A stretch of DNA of 64,000 nucleotides from assembly GCF_019443085.1 (NCBI RefSeq), contig NZ_JAHZIL010000003.1:1054001-1118000 (forward strand), written 5' to 3'. Each line of letters begins with the position of its first letter. Position 1 is the stretch's first letter. Source of the DNA: Marinobacter sp. F4218 (GTDB lineage Bacteria > Pseudomonadota > Gammaproteobacteria > Pseudomonadales > Oleiphilaceae). The position numbers were made by a program, and so were the translations under genes. Positions 51,655-60,387 of the stretch are shown here, piece after piece. The notes beneath the pieces were generated by a model. It ran no database searches and was not told the origin of the DNA. It was given only the letters and a program-made list of their open reading frames with translations.

Positions 51655-53580
51655 TTACCGCTTGTCGTCGTCTTTGACTTCCTCAAACTCGGCGTCAACG
51701 GCGTCGTCAGCCTGCTGGGCCTGGGCGTCTTCCTGCCCACCAGCCTGCTGGGCCTGCGCACCCTCTTCTGCATACATCTTCTGAGCCAGCTCCGAAGAGA
51801 CTTCTGTCAGCTTCTGGGTCTTGGCTTCAATATCGTCCTTGTCCGATCCTTCCAGAGCGGTCTCGAGCTCCTTGATGGAAGCCTCGATAGACTCTTTCTC
51901 ACTGTCACTGACCTTGTCGCCAGCTTCAGTCAGAGTTTTGCGAACGGCGTGAACCATCGCATCACCCTGGTTGCGGACCTGAACCAGCTCCTCGAACTTG
52001 CGATCTTCCTCGGCGTTCGCCTCGGCGTCCCGCACCATCTTCTCGATTTCGTCGTCGTTCAGGCCGGAAGAGGCCTTGATCACGATGGACTGCTCTTTGC
52101 CGGTCGCCTTGTCTTTTGCAGACACGTTCAGGATACCGTTCGCGTCGATGTCAAAGGTCACTTCGATCTGCGGAACCCCTCGCGCCGCCGGCGGGATATC
52201 AGCCAGGTCGAAACGGCCAAGCGACTTGTTCTGGGCGGCCTGCTTACGCTCACCCTGAACCACGTGGATGGTGACCGCGGTCTGGTTGTCATCCGCTGTG
52301 GAGAACGTCTGCGACTTCTTGGTCGGAATCGTGGTGTTCTTGTCGATCAGCGGAGTCGCCACGCCACCCATGGTTTCGATACCCAGGGTCAGCGGTGTTA
52401 CGTCCAACAGCAACACGTCTTTCACGTCGCCAGACAGAACGGCTGCCTGAATCGCGGCACCCATAGCGACCGCCTCATCGGGGTTCACGTCCTTACGGGC
52501 TTCTTTGCCGAAGAAATCTTTAACTTTTTCCTGCACCAGCGGCATACGGGTCTGCCCACCGACCAGGATAACTTCGTCGATTTCACCTGCCTTCATGCCC
52601 GCATCCTGCAAGGCAACCTTACACGGCTCCAGGCTGCGCTGGACCAGGTCTTCGACCAGCGACTCAAGCTTGGCACGGGTCAGCTTGACGTTCATGTGCT
52701 TCGGACCGCTGGCATCGGCCGTGATGTACGGCAGATTCACATCGGTCTGCTGGCTGCTGGAAAGCTCAATCTTCGCCTTCTCGCCCGCTTCCTTCAGACG
52801 CTGCATCGCCAGGGAGTCACCGCGCAGGTCAATGCCGCTGTCTTTCTTGAACTGGTCGGCCAGGAACTCGATGATCTTCAGGTCGAAGTCTTCACCACCC
52901 AGGAAGGTGTCACCGTTGGTGGCCAGTACTTCGAACTGGTGCTCGCCATCGACATCGGCAATTTCAATGATGGACAGGTCAAAGGTACCACCACCGAGGT
53001 CATAAACCGCCACGGTGCGATCACCGCTCTTCTTGTCCAGGCCGTAGGCCAGGGCCGCCGCAGTCGGCTCGTTGATGATGCGCTTCACTTCCAGACCGGC
53101 GATCTTGCCTGCGTCCTTGGTGGCCTGACGCTGGCTGTCGTTGAAGTAGGCCGGTACGGTAATAACCGCCTCGGTTACCTTCTCGCCCAGGTAGTCTTCT
53201 GCAGTCTTCTTCATCTTCTTCAGAACTTCTGCAGACACCTGCGGCGGAGCCATCTTCTCGCCCTTCACCTCAACCCAGGCATCACCATTGTCCGCCTTGG
53301 TGATTTTGTAGGGCACCATCTTGATGTCTTTCTGGACCACGTCGTCCTCGAAGCGGCGACCGATCAGACGCTTGATGGCGTACAGGGTGTTGTTCGGGTT
53401 GGTCACGGCCTGACGCTTTGCAGACTGACCTACCAGGGTTTCACCGTCGTCCGTGTACGCGATGATCGACGGCGTAGTACGATCACCCTCGGCGTTTTCA
53501 ATAACCTTAACCTTGTCACCATCCATGATGGCAACACAGGAGTTTGTGGTTCCCAGGTCGATACCGATAATCTTGCTCAT
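51655..53580 (-). CDS. dnaK: Chaperone protein DnaK
   Basis: A 641 aa Hsp70. Signatures: [29 protein letters not shown] and the [14 protein letters not shown] segment in the ATPase domain, then the linker [13 protein letters not shown] and substrate-binding domain; the tail ends [10 protein letters not shown]. It has its own heat-shock type promoter overlapping the end of grpE. Confidence 0.99.
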   Translation of the reverse strand: MSKIIGIDLGTTNSCVAIMDGDKVKVIENAEGDRTTPSIIAYTDDGETLVGQSAKRQAVTNPNNTLYAIKRLIGRRFEDDVVQKDIKMVPYKITKADNGDAWVEVKGEKMAPPQVSAEVLKKMKKTAEDYLGEKVTEAVITVPAYFNDSQRQATKDAGKIAGLEVKRIINEPTAAALAYGLDKKSGDRTVAVYDLGGGTFDLSIIEIADVDGEHQFEVLATNGDTFLGGEDFDLKIIEFLADQFKKDSGIDLRGDSLAMQRLKEAGEKAKIELSSSQQTDVNLPYITADASGPKHMNVKLTRAKLESLVEDLVQRSLEPCKVALQDAGMKAGEIDEVILVGGQTRMPLVQEKVKDFFGKEARKDVNPDEAVAMGAAIQAAVLSGDVKDVLLLDVTPLTLGIETMGGVATPLIDKNTTIPTKKSQTFSTADDNQTAVTIHVVQGERKQAAQNKSLGRFDLADIPPAARGVPQIEVTFDIDANGILNVSAKDKATGKEQSIVIKASSGLNDDEIEKMVRDAEANAEEDRKFEELVQVRNQGDAMVHAVRKTLTEAGDKVSDSEKESIEASIKELETALEGSDKDDIEAKTQKLTEVSSELAQKMYAEEGAQAQQAGGQEDAQAQQADDAVDAEFEEVKDDDKR

Positions 53581-53648
53581 TGAGTCACTCCAATTCTTCT
53601 GAATGCTTTCCCGGAGAAAATTGCCCCGGCTCTCGCCATTTACTGGCT

Positions 53649-53676
53649 ATATTGGCGCTTTAATCGACTTTTCAAG
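53649..53676 (-). promoter_or_regulatory. Sigma-32 promoter of dnaK
   Basis: On the - strand a perfect CTTGAAA (53676-53670) is followed after 13 bases by GCCAATAT (53656-53649), five of seven fixed positions of CCCCATNT. It overlaps the grpE stop codon. Confidence 0.7.
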
Positions 53677-54274
53677 CCTGCTCATCAATTTTTGGCGATT
53701 CCTCTGCCTTGGCGACAACCACCATGGCCGGACGCACAACACGACCATTCAGTAGGTAGCCCTTTTGCACCACAGCCACAACGCTGTTCGGCTCGGCATC
53801 GGGCGCCGGCACCATGGACATGGCTTCGTGCTGCTGCGGATCGAACGGCTCACCCACCGGGTTGAGCTGCTCAACGTTGAACTTCTCGAGGCTGTTCATG
53901 AACAGACTGAGAGTCATTTCCACACCCTCGCGAATGGAAGCGACCAGTTCACCGGTGTTCTCGTTGGCTTCAGTACTTTCGACAGCCTTCTCCAGGCTGT
54001 CCGCAACGGGCAGCAATTCCTTGACGAACTTCTCAAGGGCGAACTTGTGCGCTTTTTCGACGTCAATCTCGGCGCGCCGACGGACATTCTGCATTTCGGC
54101 CTGGGAGCGCAACATCTGCTCCTGGGCTTCCTTGACCTGAGCCCGCAGCGCCTCAACCTCGGAGTCTTCGCTCTCAACCACCTCATCGTCCGCCTGGGCT
54201 TCCTCGGCGGCCGCTTCGGTTGCTTCTTTCAACTCGTCTTCTACCTGTTCGTTGCGGTTTTCGTCAGTGCTCAT
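53672..54274 (-). CDS. grpE: Nucleotide exchange factor GrpE
   Basis: A 200 aa DnaK exchange factor. A long N-terminal acidic coiled coil ([17 protein letters not shown]) is followed by the GrpE core ([39 protein letters not shown]) and the beta domain ([21 protein letters not shown], then [20 protein letters not shown]). The ATG at 54274 has AGGAG five bases upstream; the GTG at 54280 is too close to it. Confidence 0.97.
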   Translation of the reverse strand: MSTDENRNEQVEDELKEATEAAAEEAQADDEVVESEDSEVEALRAQVKEAQEQMLRSQAEMQNVRRRAEIDVEKAHKFALEKFVKELLPVADSLEKAVESTEANENTGELVASIREGVEMTLSLFMNSLEKFNVEQLNPVGEPFDPQQHEAMSMVPAPDAEPNSVVAVVQKGYLLNGRVVRPAMVVVAKAEESPKIDEQA

Positions 54275-54370
54275 GACCACTCCTGCTAACTATCCGGCGG
54301 CCGATGTCTGTACGGCCGATTCAACGTGACTTCCGACCGCGGCGAGCCGGAAAACTGTAGTTGCGAACGG

Positions 54371-54397
54371 ATATGGGGCCCAGCTTGCAGGTTTCAA
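54371..54397 (-). promoter_or_regulatory. Sigma-32 promoter of grpE-dnaK-dnaJ
   Basis: On the - strand TTGAAA (54397-54392) is separated by 13 bases from CCCCATAT (54378-54371), a perfect match to the sigma-32 -10 consensus. It is about 100 bases upstream of grpE. Confidence 0.85.
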
Positions 54398-54439
54398 CCA
54401 CCCCAGCCATTAATCCGGCACAAATTCACGCCCGGGAAT

Positions 54440-54468
54440 TTGCAAACCACAAAAAGCCTGTATATATT
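54440..54468 (+). promoter_or_regulatory. recN promoter
   Basis: TTGCAA (54440-54445) and TATATT (54463-54468) are 17 bases apart. The -10 lies inside the first LexA box, as expected of a repressible SOS promoter. Confidence 0.75.
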
Positions 54469-54473
54469 CACAG
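54458..54473 (+). promoter_or_regulatory. LexA (SOS) box 1 of recN
   Basis: CTGTATATATTCACAG matches CTGT-N8-ACAG exactly. Confidence 0.92.
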
Positions 54474-54476
54474 TCA

Positions 54477-54492
54477 CTGTATGAAATCACAG
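54477..54492 (+). promoter_or_regulatory. LexA (SOS) box 2 of recN
   Basis: CTGTATGAAATCACAG is a second exact CTGT-N8-ACAG site, 19 bases downstream of the first, so both dimers lie on the same face of the DNA within about two turns. Confidence 0.92.
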
Positions 54493-54557
54493 TATTCGGC
54501 CAGATCCCGGACCGGGACGGTCAGCGCTGCATTTCGAAGGACGCGGAGGTTTTCTGC

Positions 54558-56237
54558 ATGCTCACACAGCTTACGGTTTCCAACTACGCCATTGCCGAAC
54601 GGGTGGAACTCCAGTTCAACAAAGGCATGACGGCTCTCACCGGTGAAACCGGTGCCGGCAAATCCATTGTCCTGGATGCCCTTGGTCTGGCCATGGGCGG
54701 CCGAGCCGACGCCGGTGCCGTTCGCCATGGCGCCAAGCGCGCAGACATTACCGCCACCTTCGATGTATCCGACATTCCCGAGGCCGGCCAGTGGCTGGAA
54801 AATCACGAACTGGATGACGACAGCGACTGCATCCTGCGCCGCGTGATCAGCAAGGATGGCCGCTCCCGAGCCTACATCAACGGCCAACCCTGTCCGCTGG
54901 CCCACCTGAAAGACCTGGGTGGCCTGCTGATGGACATTCACAGCCAGCACCAGCACCAGTCACTGCTGCGCAAGGAAACCCACCGCAAACTGCTGGACGA
55001 GTTTGCCGGCGTCGAGACCCTGGCCGCCGACACCCATGCCGCCTGGAAGACCTGGCACCAGACCCGCCAGCGCCTGACCGAGCGCCAGCAGAATGCCGAC
55101 GAAACCGAAGCCAAGCTGCAACTGATGCGCTACCAGGTGGAAGAGCTGGATCGGCTGAATCTGGAAGATGGCGAGCAGGAACAGCTGGAACAGGAACAGG
55201 CGCAACTGAGTCAGGCCGATTCGGTACTGCACAGCAGCCATCAGGCCGCACTGCTCTGTACCGAAGAGGAAACCAGTGCCGCAGACATGGTCCGCCAGGC
55301 GCTTCAGCAACTGGAGCAACTTCCCGTAGAGGTTCCCGCGCTCGCAGACACCATCCAGATGCTGAACGAAGCCCAGATTCAGATCACTGAGGCCGGCGAC
55401 AACCTGCGACGTTTTGTGGATGACTACGAAGCGGACCCGGAACGACTGGCGGAAGTGGAAGAACGACTCAGCGCCATTTATCAGATGGCTCGCAAGCACC
55501 GGATTACACCAGAGGAACTGCCGGAACTACATCAGCGACTGTCCGCGGAACTGGCCGAACTCGATGGCGGTGCCGGCAGTCTGGAACAACTGGAAGCGGA
55601 ACTGGAAAAACAGCGAGCGGCATTCGACCAACTCGCCAGCCAGCTGACGGAAGCCCGGGAACAGGCGGCCGTGGAGCTCGACCAGCGCATTGCCGAAGAA
55701 CTGGCCCAGCTGAGCATGCCTGCGATGCAATTCGTGACACACCTGAGCCGCAACGCCAAGGATGAACCCGCCCCCCACGGCGAGCAGGACATTGAGTTCC
55801 TGGTTAGCGCCAACCCGGGCCAGCCGGCTCGCCCCCTGGCCAAGGTCGCTTCTGGCGGTGAACTTTCCCGGATCAGCCTCGCCATCCAGGTCGTGGTTGC
55901 CCAGACGTCAACCACACCGACCCTGGTCTTTGACGAAGTGGATGTGGGTATTGGCGGCGGTACCGCAGAAGTGGTCGGACGCCTGCTACGAACCCTGGGC
56001 GGGAACGGTCAGGTGCTGTGCGTGACTCATCTGCCGCAAGTGGCGGCGCAATGCCACCAGCACCTGTTTGTCAGCAAGTTCACCGAAAGCGATGCAACGT
56101 TCTCGAAGATTGAAACATTGGACGATCAGGGACGGATCAGCGAAGTGGCACGCATGTTGGGCGGCGTTGACATGACTGAGCACACCATTGCACACGCTCA
56201 GGAAATGTTTTCCAAGGGACAGGCCACCCATCACTGA
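54558..56237 (+). CDS. recN: DNA repair protein RecN
   Basis: A 559 aa SMC-like ATPase for double-strand break repair. It has Walker A GETGAGKS (29-36) in the N-terminal head, a central coiled coil (about 150-370), and the C-terminal head with VASGGELSRISLAIQVV, Walker B TLVFDEVDVGIGG and VTHLPQVAAQCHQH. The ATG follows CGGAGG. It is controlled by two LexA boxes and is divergent from grpE. Confidence 0.98.
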   Translation: MLTQLTVSNYAIAERVELQFNKGMTALTGETGAGKSIVLDALGLAMGGRADAGAVRHGAKRADITATFDVSDIPEAGQWLENHELDDDSDCILRRVISKDGRSRAYINGQPCPLAHLKDLGGLLMDIHSQHQHQSLLRKETHRKLLDEFAGVETLAADTHAAWKTWHQTRQRLTERQQNADETEAKLQLMRYQVEELDRLNLEDGEQEQLEQEQAQLSQADSVLHSSHQAALLCTEEETSAADMVRQALQQLEQLPVEVPALADTIQMLNEAQIQITEAGDNLRRFVDDYEADPERLAEVEERLSAIYQMARKHRITPEELPELHQRLSAELAELDGGAGSLEQLEAELEKQRAAFDQLASQLTEAREQAAVELDQRIAEELAQLSMPAMQFVTHLSRNAKDEPAPHGEQDIEFLVSANPGQPARPLAKVASGGELSRISLAIQVVVAQTSTTPTLVFDEVDVGIGGGTAEVVGRLLRTLGGNGQVLCVTHLPQVAAQCHQHLFVSKFTESDATFSKIETLDDQGRISEVARMLGGVDMTEHTIAHAQEMFSKGQATHH

Positions 56238-56280
56238 GGCTGCCCCTGAACCTCTACCCCTCTCGATCCTGAGAGCTGTT

Positions 56281-56309
56281 GGGCGGGTGATTCACCCGCC
56301 CTTTTTTTT
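56281..56309 (+). terminator. Intrinsic terminator of recN
   Basis: GGGCGGGTGA pairs with TTCACCCGCCC, followed by eight T. Confidence 0.93.
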
Positions 56310-56312
56310 GCC

Positions 56313-56723
56313 TTACGATTTCACCGGCTTCACATAGAGGATCAGGCTGTGATCGACGATCTCGTAGCCGCGCTCCTCAGCAATCTTTTTCTGCCGTTCT
56401 TCGATGACTTCGTCAACGAACTCGATTACCTCGCCGGTCTGCGTGCAGACCATGTGATCGTGATGATCATCGCCAGCCATCTCAAAGACCGCATGGCCAC
56501 CCTCGAAGTTGTGGCGCAGGACCAGCCCAGCCGCTTCGAACTGGGTCAGCACCCGGTACACAGTCGCCAGCCCCACGTCATCCCCCTGCTCCAACAACTT
56601 CTTGTAAACGTCTTCGGCACTCAAATGGTGCTCGTCGGCATTCTCAAGAATATTGAAGATCTTGACTCTCGGCAGAGTAACTTTAAGACCGACTTTTCGT
56701 AATTCGGCGTTTTCAGATGACAT
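56313..56723 (-). CDS. fur: Ferric uptake regulator Fur
   Basis: A 136 aa iron-dependent repressor. N-terminal winged helix (LKVTLPRVKIFNIL, GLATVYRVLTQFEAAGLV) and C-terminal dimer/metal domain with HHDHMVC. As in pseudomonads the second cysteine of the CxxC is replaced (VCTQTGEV), so the structural zinc site is not the four-cysteine type. It is divergent from bamE with which it partly overlaps upstream sequence. Confidence 0.97.
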   Translation of the reverse strand: MSSENAELRKVGLKVTLPRVKIFNILENADEHHLSAEDVYKKLLEQGDDVGLATVYRVLTQFEAAGLVLRHNFEGGHAVFEMAGDDHHDHMVCTQTGEVIEFVDEVIEERQKKIAEERGYEIVDHSLILYVKPVKS

Positions 56724-56845
56724 GTTACTATTCGCTCTTTGGTGTGCTTCACGGCTTCCGGTATGATGAAGCCGCCATTAAACGGTTACCCCGTGCCACA
56801 CCTGCCTCAGGCAGGCGATTTCAAGATAGAGGATTTCCCCCGGCG

Positions 56846-57172
56846 ATGCAAAAGCTCACAGCTCTGATTCTCACTCTCATTCTGACCGGATGTGGCTTCC
56901 CGGGCGTGTACAAGATCAACGTCCAGCAAGGCAACATCGTGACCGATCAAGAGCTGACCGCACTCACCGAGGGAATGCCCCGTAGCCAGGTGCACGCAGT
57001 GATGGGGACACCCATGATGCTGAACCCGGTTGACGCCTCCCGGGAATACTATATCTACACCTTCCAGCGCGGTGGCGGGGACATCCGGGAACAACGCATC
57101 ATCGTCTACTACGACAACGACCGTTTCTCCCATTACGAAGCCCAGCTGCTGGAAGAAACGCCGGCCTACTGA
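56846..57172 (+). CDS. bamE: Outer membrane protein assembly factor BamE
   Basis: A 108 aa outer-membrane lipoprotein of the BAM complex (SmpA/OmlA). The ATG at 56846 gives a signal peptide with lipobox LTGC, then VYKINVQQGNIVTDQELTALTEGMPRSQV and YYIYTFQRGG. A longer frame from 56717 has no signal peptide at its start. It ends 7 bases before the convergent rnfH gene. Confidence 0.95.
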   Translation: MQKLTALILTLILTGCGFPGVYKINVQQGNIVTDQELTALTEGMPRSQVHAVMGTPMMLNPVDASREYYIYTFQRGGGDIREQRIIVYYDNDRFSHYEAQLLEETPAY

Positions 57173-57179
57173 CCGCGAT

Positions 57180-57461
57180 CTACCCCTTCTTCCTGGCCCG
57201 GTTCAGGCGCGCCTGTTTCGGGTCAATCTTGAGTGGCCGATAGAGCTCCACCCGATCGCCTTCGCGCAGCTCATGGGCAGCGGGATCCTTGATCACCTTA
57301 CCGAAGATACCCATGTCGATGGCGTCCGGATCAACCTCCGGGAAGATTCCAACGATACCCGAGAGCTTGACCGCCTCCAGCGCGGTGGTGCCCTCTGGCA
57401 CTGTCACCGGCACGATTTCCTGCTTGTCCGGTCGGGCGTAAGCAACCTCCACATGTGGCAT
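57180..57461 (-). CDS. rnfH: RnfH family protein (RatB)
   Basis: A 93 aa ubiquitin-like-fold protein of the RnfH/UPF0125 family. HVEVAYARPDKQEIVPVTVPEGTTALEAVKLSGI and GKVIKDPAAHELREGDRVELYRPL are typical. The ATG at 57461 shares its A with the TGA of ratA, with GGGAGG upstream. Its role is poorly defined, but the ratA-rnfH pairing next to bamE and smpB is conserved. Confidence 0.92.
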   Translation of the reverse strand: MPHVEVAYARPDKQEIVPVTVPEGTTALEAVKLSGIVGIFPEVDPDAIDMGIFGKVIKDPAAHELREGDRVELYRPLKIDPKQARLNRARKKG

Positions 57462-57904
57462 CACAGACCTCCCGAATAGAGTTCATCCGCGCGCTTACAA
57501 AACGCATCCACCATGGTGTTGGCGGCCTGACTGAACACGGTGCCGAACGCCATGCGCGAGAGCGAGCCGGCAAATTCGAACTCCAGCGTCAGAATCACCT
57601 TGCACGCATTGTGATCCAGGGACTTGAAGTGCCAGCGGCCCCGGAGGTTCCGGAACGGGCCATCCACCAGACTCATCTCGATGGCCTCCGGCATCTGCAG
57701 TTGGTTGCGGGTCGTCAGGGTGTGCGTTACTCCACCCTTGGCAATTTCCATGGAAGCGGTGAGCTCCCCGTCATTCTGCTCATGGATCTCGGTGTTGGCG
57801 CACCACGGCAGAAATTCCGGGTAGCGGGCGACATCATTCACCAAGTGAAACATCCGCTCCGCGGAGTGCATGACAAGGGCTGTTTTATCAATCTGATGGG
57901 GCAT
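57461..57904 (-). CDS. ratA: RatA family START-domain protein (ubiquinone-binding / toxin RatA)
   Basis: A 147 aa protein of the COQ10/RatA START-like family. In E. coli RatA can block 70S subunit joining, while homologues bind ubiquinone; which applies here is open. Typical stretches are VNDVARYPEFLPWC, SLVDGPFRNLRGRWHF and LEFEFAGSLSRMAFG. The ATG at 57904 gives MPHQIDKTALV; a longer frame from 57946 is less likely. Confidence 0.9.
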   Translation of the reverse strand: MPHQIDKTALVMHSAERMFHLVNDVARYPEFLPWCANTEIHEQNDGELTASMEIAKGGVTHTLTTRNQLQMPEAIEMSLVDGPFRNLRGRWHFKSLDHNACKVILTLEFEFAGSLSRMAFGTVFSQAANTMVDAFCKRADELYSGGL

Positions 57905-57972
57905 CGGAACCGGTCGACCTGCTAATGAACGCGCTGTACAAAACAAAGAGGTGCGTGCAAAGACACGCTTGA

Positions 57973-59589
57973 TCAGACGCTATGATAAAGGATATCACCG
58001 TCTTTGGGGGCATTTTCACCCGGTGCCGACTCCCCGGCCGGCTCTTTGCTTACCGGCGGGGTTTCCGCTGGCGCCTCGGATTGACCATCGCCCTGCTTCG
58101 ATGGCGTTTGGGTGGCTGGACCTTCCACCGCCACTGCGTCATCGCCCATTTCGGACATGACGGTTGCCGGCTGGCCGCACCAGATACCATCACTACCGGA
58201 ATCGCATAGATTGGTCAGGGAAAACGCGGTGTACTGGACACCGATGTAGGCAACCACCACCGGCAACACCAATCGCATCACCCAGAACCAGATCCCGGCG
58301 AAGAAAGCCGGTGCCTGCCCCAGGATACGGTGTGACAGGCTCCGGGTGAGCCGCCAGCCAGTGAAGACGGAAATCAGAATGGCGGCGGCCGGAATCAGCA
58401 GCCCGCCAGTGATGAGCTCCAGCCAGCGGAACACCGTCGCTCCCGCAAAGCGGTCGTCGGCCCAGAGGTTAAAAGAGAGCAGAGAAGCCAGACCCGCGAG
58501 CCAGACTCCCAACCCAACAATCAATGCGGACCAGCCACGGGGCGCACCCATCCATTCCCGAAACCAACCGACGACCGGCTCCATCAGGGCCAGCGAGGTG
58601 GTCCAGACGATCATCACCACCATCAGGAACACCGCCGCAACCACAAACTGGCTGGCCGGCAACTGCCCGAGGGTAACAGGCAGGGATACGAACAACAGGC
58701 CGAAGCCGCGTTCGCCGTCAAAACTGCTGCCATCGGTGGCCACCGCGAAAATCATCAGACCCGCGACCATGGCCACCAATGTGTCCATCAGCACCACGGC
58801 AAGAATGGAGCGTTTCAATCGCGTGCCGGGTGCCGTATACGCCCCGAAAATAGCCCACACCCCCATGCCAAGACCAAGAGTAAAGAAAGCATGAAACAGG
58901 GCTGCTTTGACGCTCCCCAGAGTCACGTCCTCAGGGTGCATTTCAAGGAGGTGACTGACCGCACCGTCAATCCGACCGTGCCACGCTGCCAGCGCGAAAA
59001 GCCCCAGCATCAATAACAAGGTCCCCGGCACCACCACTCTCAGCGTGCGCTCAAGACCTTTGACCACGCCCTGGATGGACACCCAGATCACCAGTATCAG
59101 AAACAGGGCATGCCACCCCATGAACAGGCGATACTCCCGTGGGTCCGACACCAACCCGGAGAGAATTTCCGTAGCCCCGCGCTGGTCTACCCCCGAAAAC
59201 TTCCCCATGGCACCGAAGAACACGTAGGCCAGGGCAATGGCACCGAACACCACCGTAAAGGAGAGCACCAGAAACGCCGCCAGAATTCCCAGACGTCCCG
59301 CCAGCATCCACCAACGGGAGACCTTGGCGCTCCGGATGAAGCCGTCCATCGCCAATACGATGCCATGACGCGAATATCGCCCCAGAGTCGCTTCGGTCAC
59401 CATTAACGGCAGCGTCACCAACAACAGACACGCAAGGTAGAGCAGGATAAACAGCCCTCCGCCGTGCAGGCTGGCGAGGTAGGGGAACTGCCACAGATTC
59501 GCAAGGCCGACCGTCGCGCCGACGGCAGCCCAGAAAAACGTGGTTGGGCGGGTGAAGGACCCGATAGGTGTCTGATACGGCGTAGGCAT
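57973..59589 (-). CDS. Sodium-dependent transporter, NSS (SNF) family
   Basis: A 538 aa inner-membrane protein with about 12 hydrophobic segments. The first helix carries AAVGATVGLANLWQFPYL, the sodium- and substrate-binding signature of LeuT-like neurotransmitter:sodium symporters; EATLGRYSR follows. The last 85 residues are a hydrophilic Pro/Ser/Glu-rich tail. Probable substrate is an amino acid. It lies between ratA and smpB on the - strand. Confidence 0.93.
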   Translation of the reverse strand: MPTPYQTPIGSFTRPTTFFWAAVGATVGLANLWQFPYLASLHGGGLFILLYLACLLLVTLPLMVTEATLGRYSRHGIVLAMDGFIRSAKVSRWWMLAGRLGILAAFLVLSFTVVFGAIALAYVFFGAMGKFSGVDQRGATEILSGLVSDPREYRLFMGWHALFLILVIWVSIQGVVKGLERTLRVVVPGTLLLMLGLFALAAWHGRIDGAVSHLLEMHPEDVTLGSVKAALFHAFFTLGLGMGVWAIFGAYTAPGTRLKRSILAVVLMDTLVAMVAGLMIFAVATDGSSFDGERGFGLLFVSLPVTLGQLPASQFVVAAVFLMVVMIVWTTSLALMEPVVGWFREWMGAPRGWSALIVGLGVWLAGLASLLSFNLWADDRFAGATVFRWLELITGGLLIPAAAILISVFTGWRLTRSLSHRILGQAPAFFAGIWFWVMRLVLPVVVAYIGVQYTAFSLTNLCDSGSDGIWCGQPATVMSEMGDDAVAVEGPATQTPSKQGDGQSEAPAETPPVSKEPAGESAPGENAPKDGDILYHSV

Positions 59590-59768
59590 TCGCGTCCCTG
59601 ATAGGTTCTGGCCACATATTGTAGCCGATGGACTCGCAGACGCACGAGCGCACGGCCCGGATAACGGCGATTTCGTGACCGGTCTGGCACTCCTGAGCTA
59701 CAATGCGCGTTTTGCCGGTGAAGCTCCGGCAGACTCGTTCATTCGTCCGAACCCGGATTACCTGATTC

Positions 59769-60248
59769 ATGAGCAAGAAAAAGCCCGGAACGCCGAGCAG
59801 TACCATCGCCCTCAACAAGAAGGCGAAACACGAGTATCACATCGAGGAACGCTTCGAGGCGGGCCTTGCCCTGTTAGGGTGGGAGGTAAAGTCCCTGCGT
59901 GCCGGCAAGGCCCAGCTGGTGGATGCCTATGTGTTGCTGAAAGACGGTGAGGCCTGGCTGCTTGGTTCCCACATCACACCTCTGAACACGGCCTCCACGC
60001 ACGTGATTGCAGACCCCACCCGCACCCGGAAACTGCTGCTTCACGCCAAGGAAATAGCCAAGATCATGGGGAAAGTGCACCAGGCAGGCCACACCTGCAT
60101 CCCCCTTGCCCTGTACTGGAAGAAGAACAAGGTAAAGTGTGAGATCGCCCTGGTGAAAGGCAAGAAGGAATACGACAAGCGGGCGACCGAAAAAGAACGC
60201 GACTGGAACCGCCAGAAGCAGCGCATCATGCGCGAAGCCAACGCCTGA
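59769..60248 (+). CDS. smpB: SsrA-binding protein SmpB
   Basis: A 159 aa partner of tmRNA in rescue of stalled ribosomes. [41 protein letters not shown] and the basic C-terminal tail [21 protein letters not shown] are diagnostic. Its RNA partner ssrA lies 1.6 kb downstream on the same strand. A TACAAT at 59699-59704 may be its -10. Confidence 0.98.
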   Translation: MSKKKPGTPSSTIALNKKAKHEYHIEERFEAGLALLGWEVKSLRAGKAQLVDAYVLLKDGEAWLLGSHITPLNTASTHVIADPTRTRKLLLHAKEIAKIMGKVHQAGHTCIPLALYWKKNKVKCEIALVKGKKEYDKRATEKERDWNRQKQRIMREANA

Positions 60249-60290
60249 GATTCTTTCTCTCTACCCTACTGAAACCTGACTTTCGTCAAG

Positions 60291-60314
60291 TGCGACACAG
60301 CCAAATGTGTCGCA
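60291..60314. promoter_or_regulatory. Perfect palindrome upstream of the wax ester synthase promoter
   Basis: TGCGACACA (60291-60299) and TGTGTCGCA (60306-60314) are perfect inverted repeats 6 bases apart, ending 12 bases before the proposed -35. It could be an operator or a short hairpin after smpB; no T-run follows. Confidence 0.5.
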
Positions 60315-60326
60315 TACTCATCCTCT

Positions 60327-60354
60327 TTGCGCAAAATTTCATCAAGCCTATACT
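60327..60354 (+). promoter_or_regulatory. Probable promoter of the wax ester synthase gene
   Basis: TTGCGC (60327-60332) and TATACT (60349-60354) with a 16-base spacer, about 27 nt of leader to the ATG at 60388. Confidence 0.55.
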
Positions 60355-60387
60355 CGGGTGTCCTGATTGCTTGCAAAGGGAATGCAT

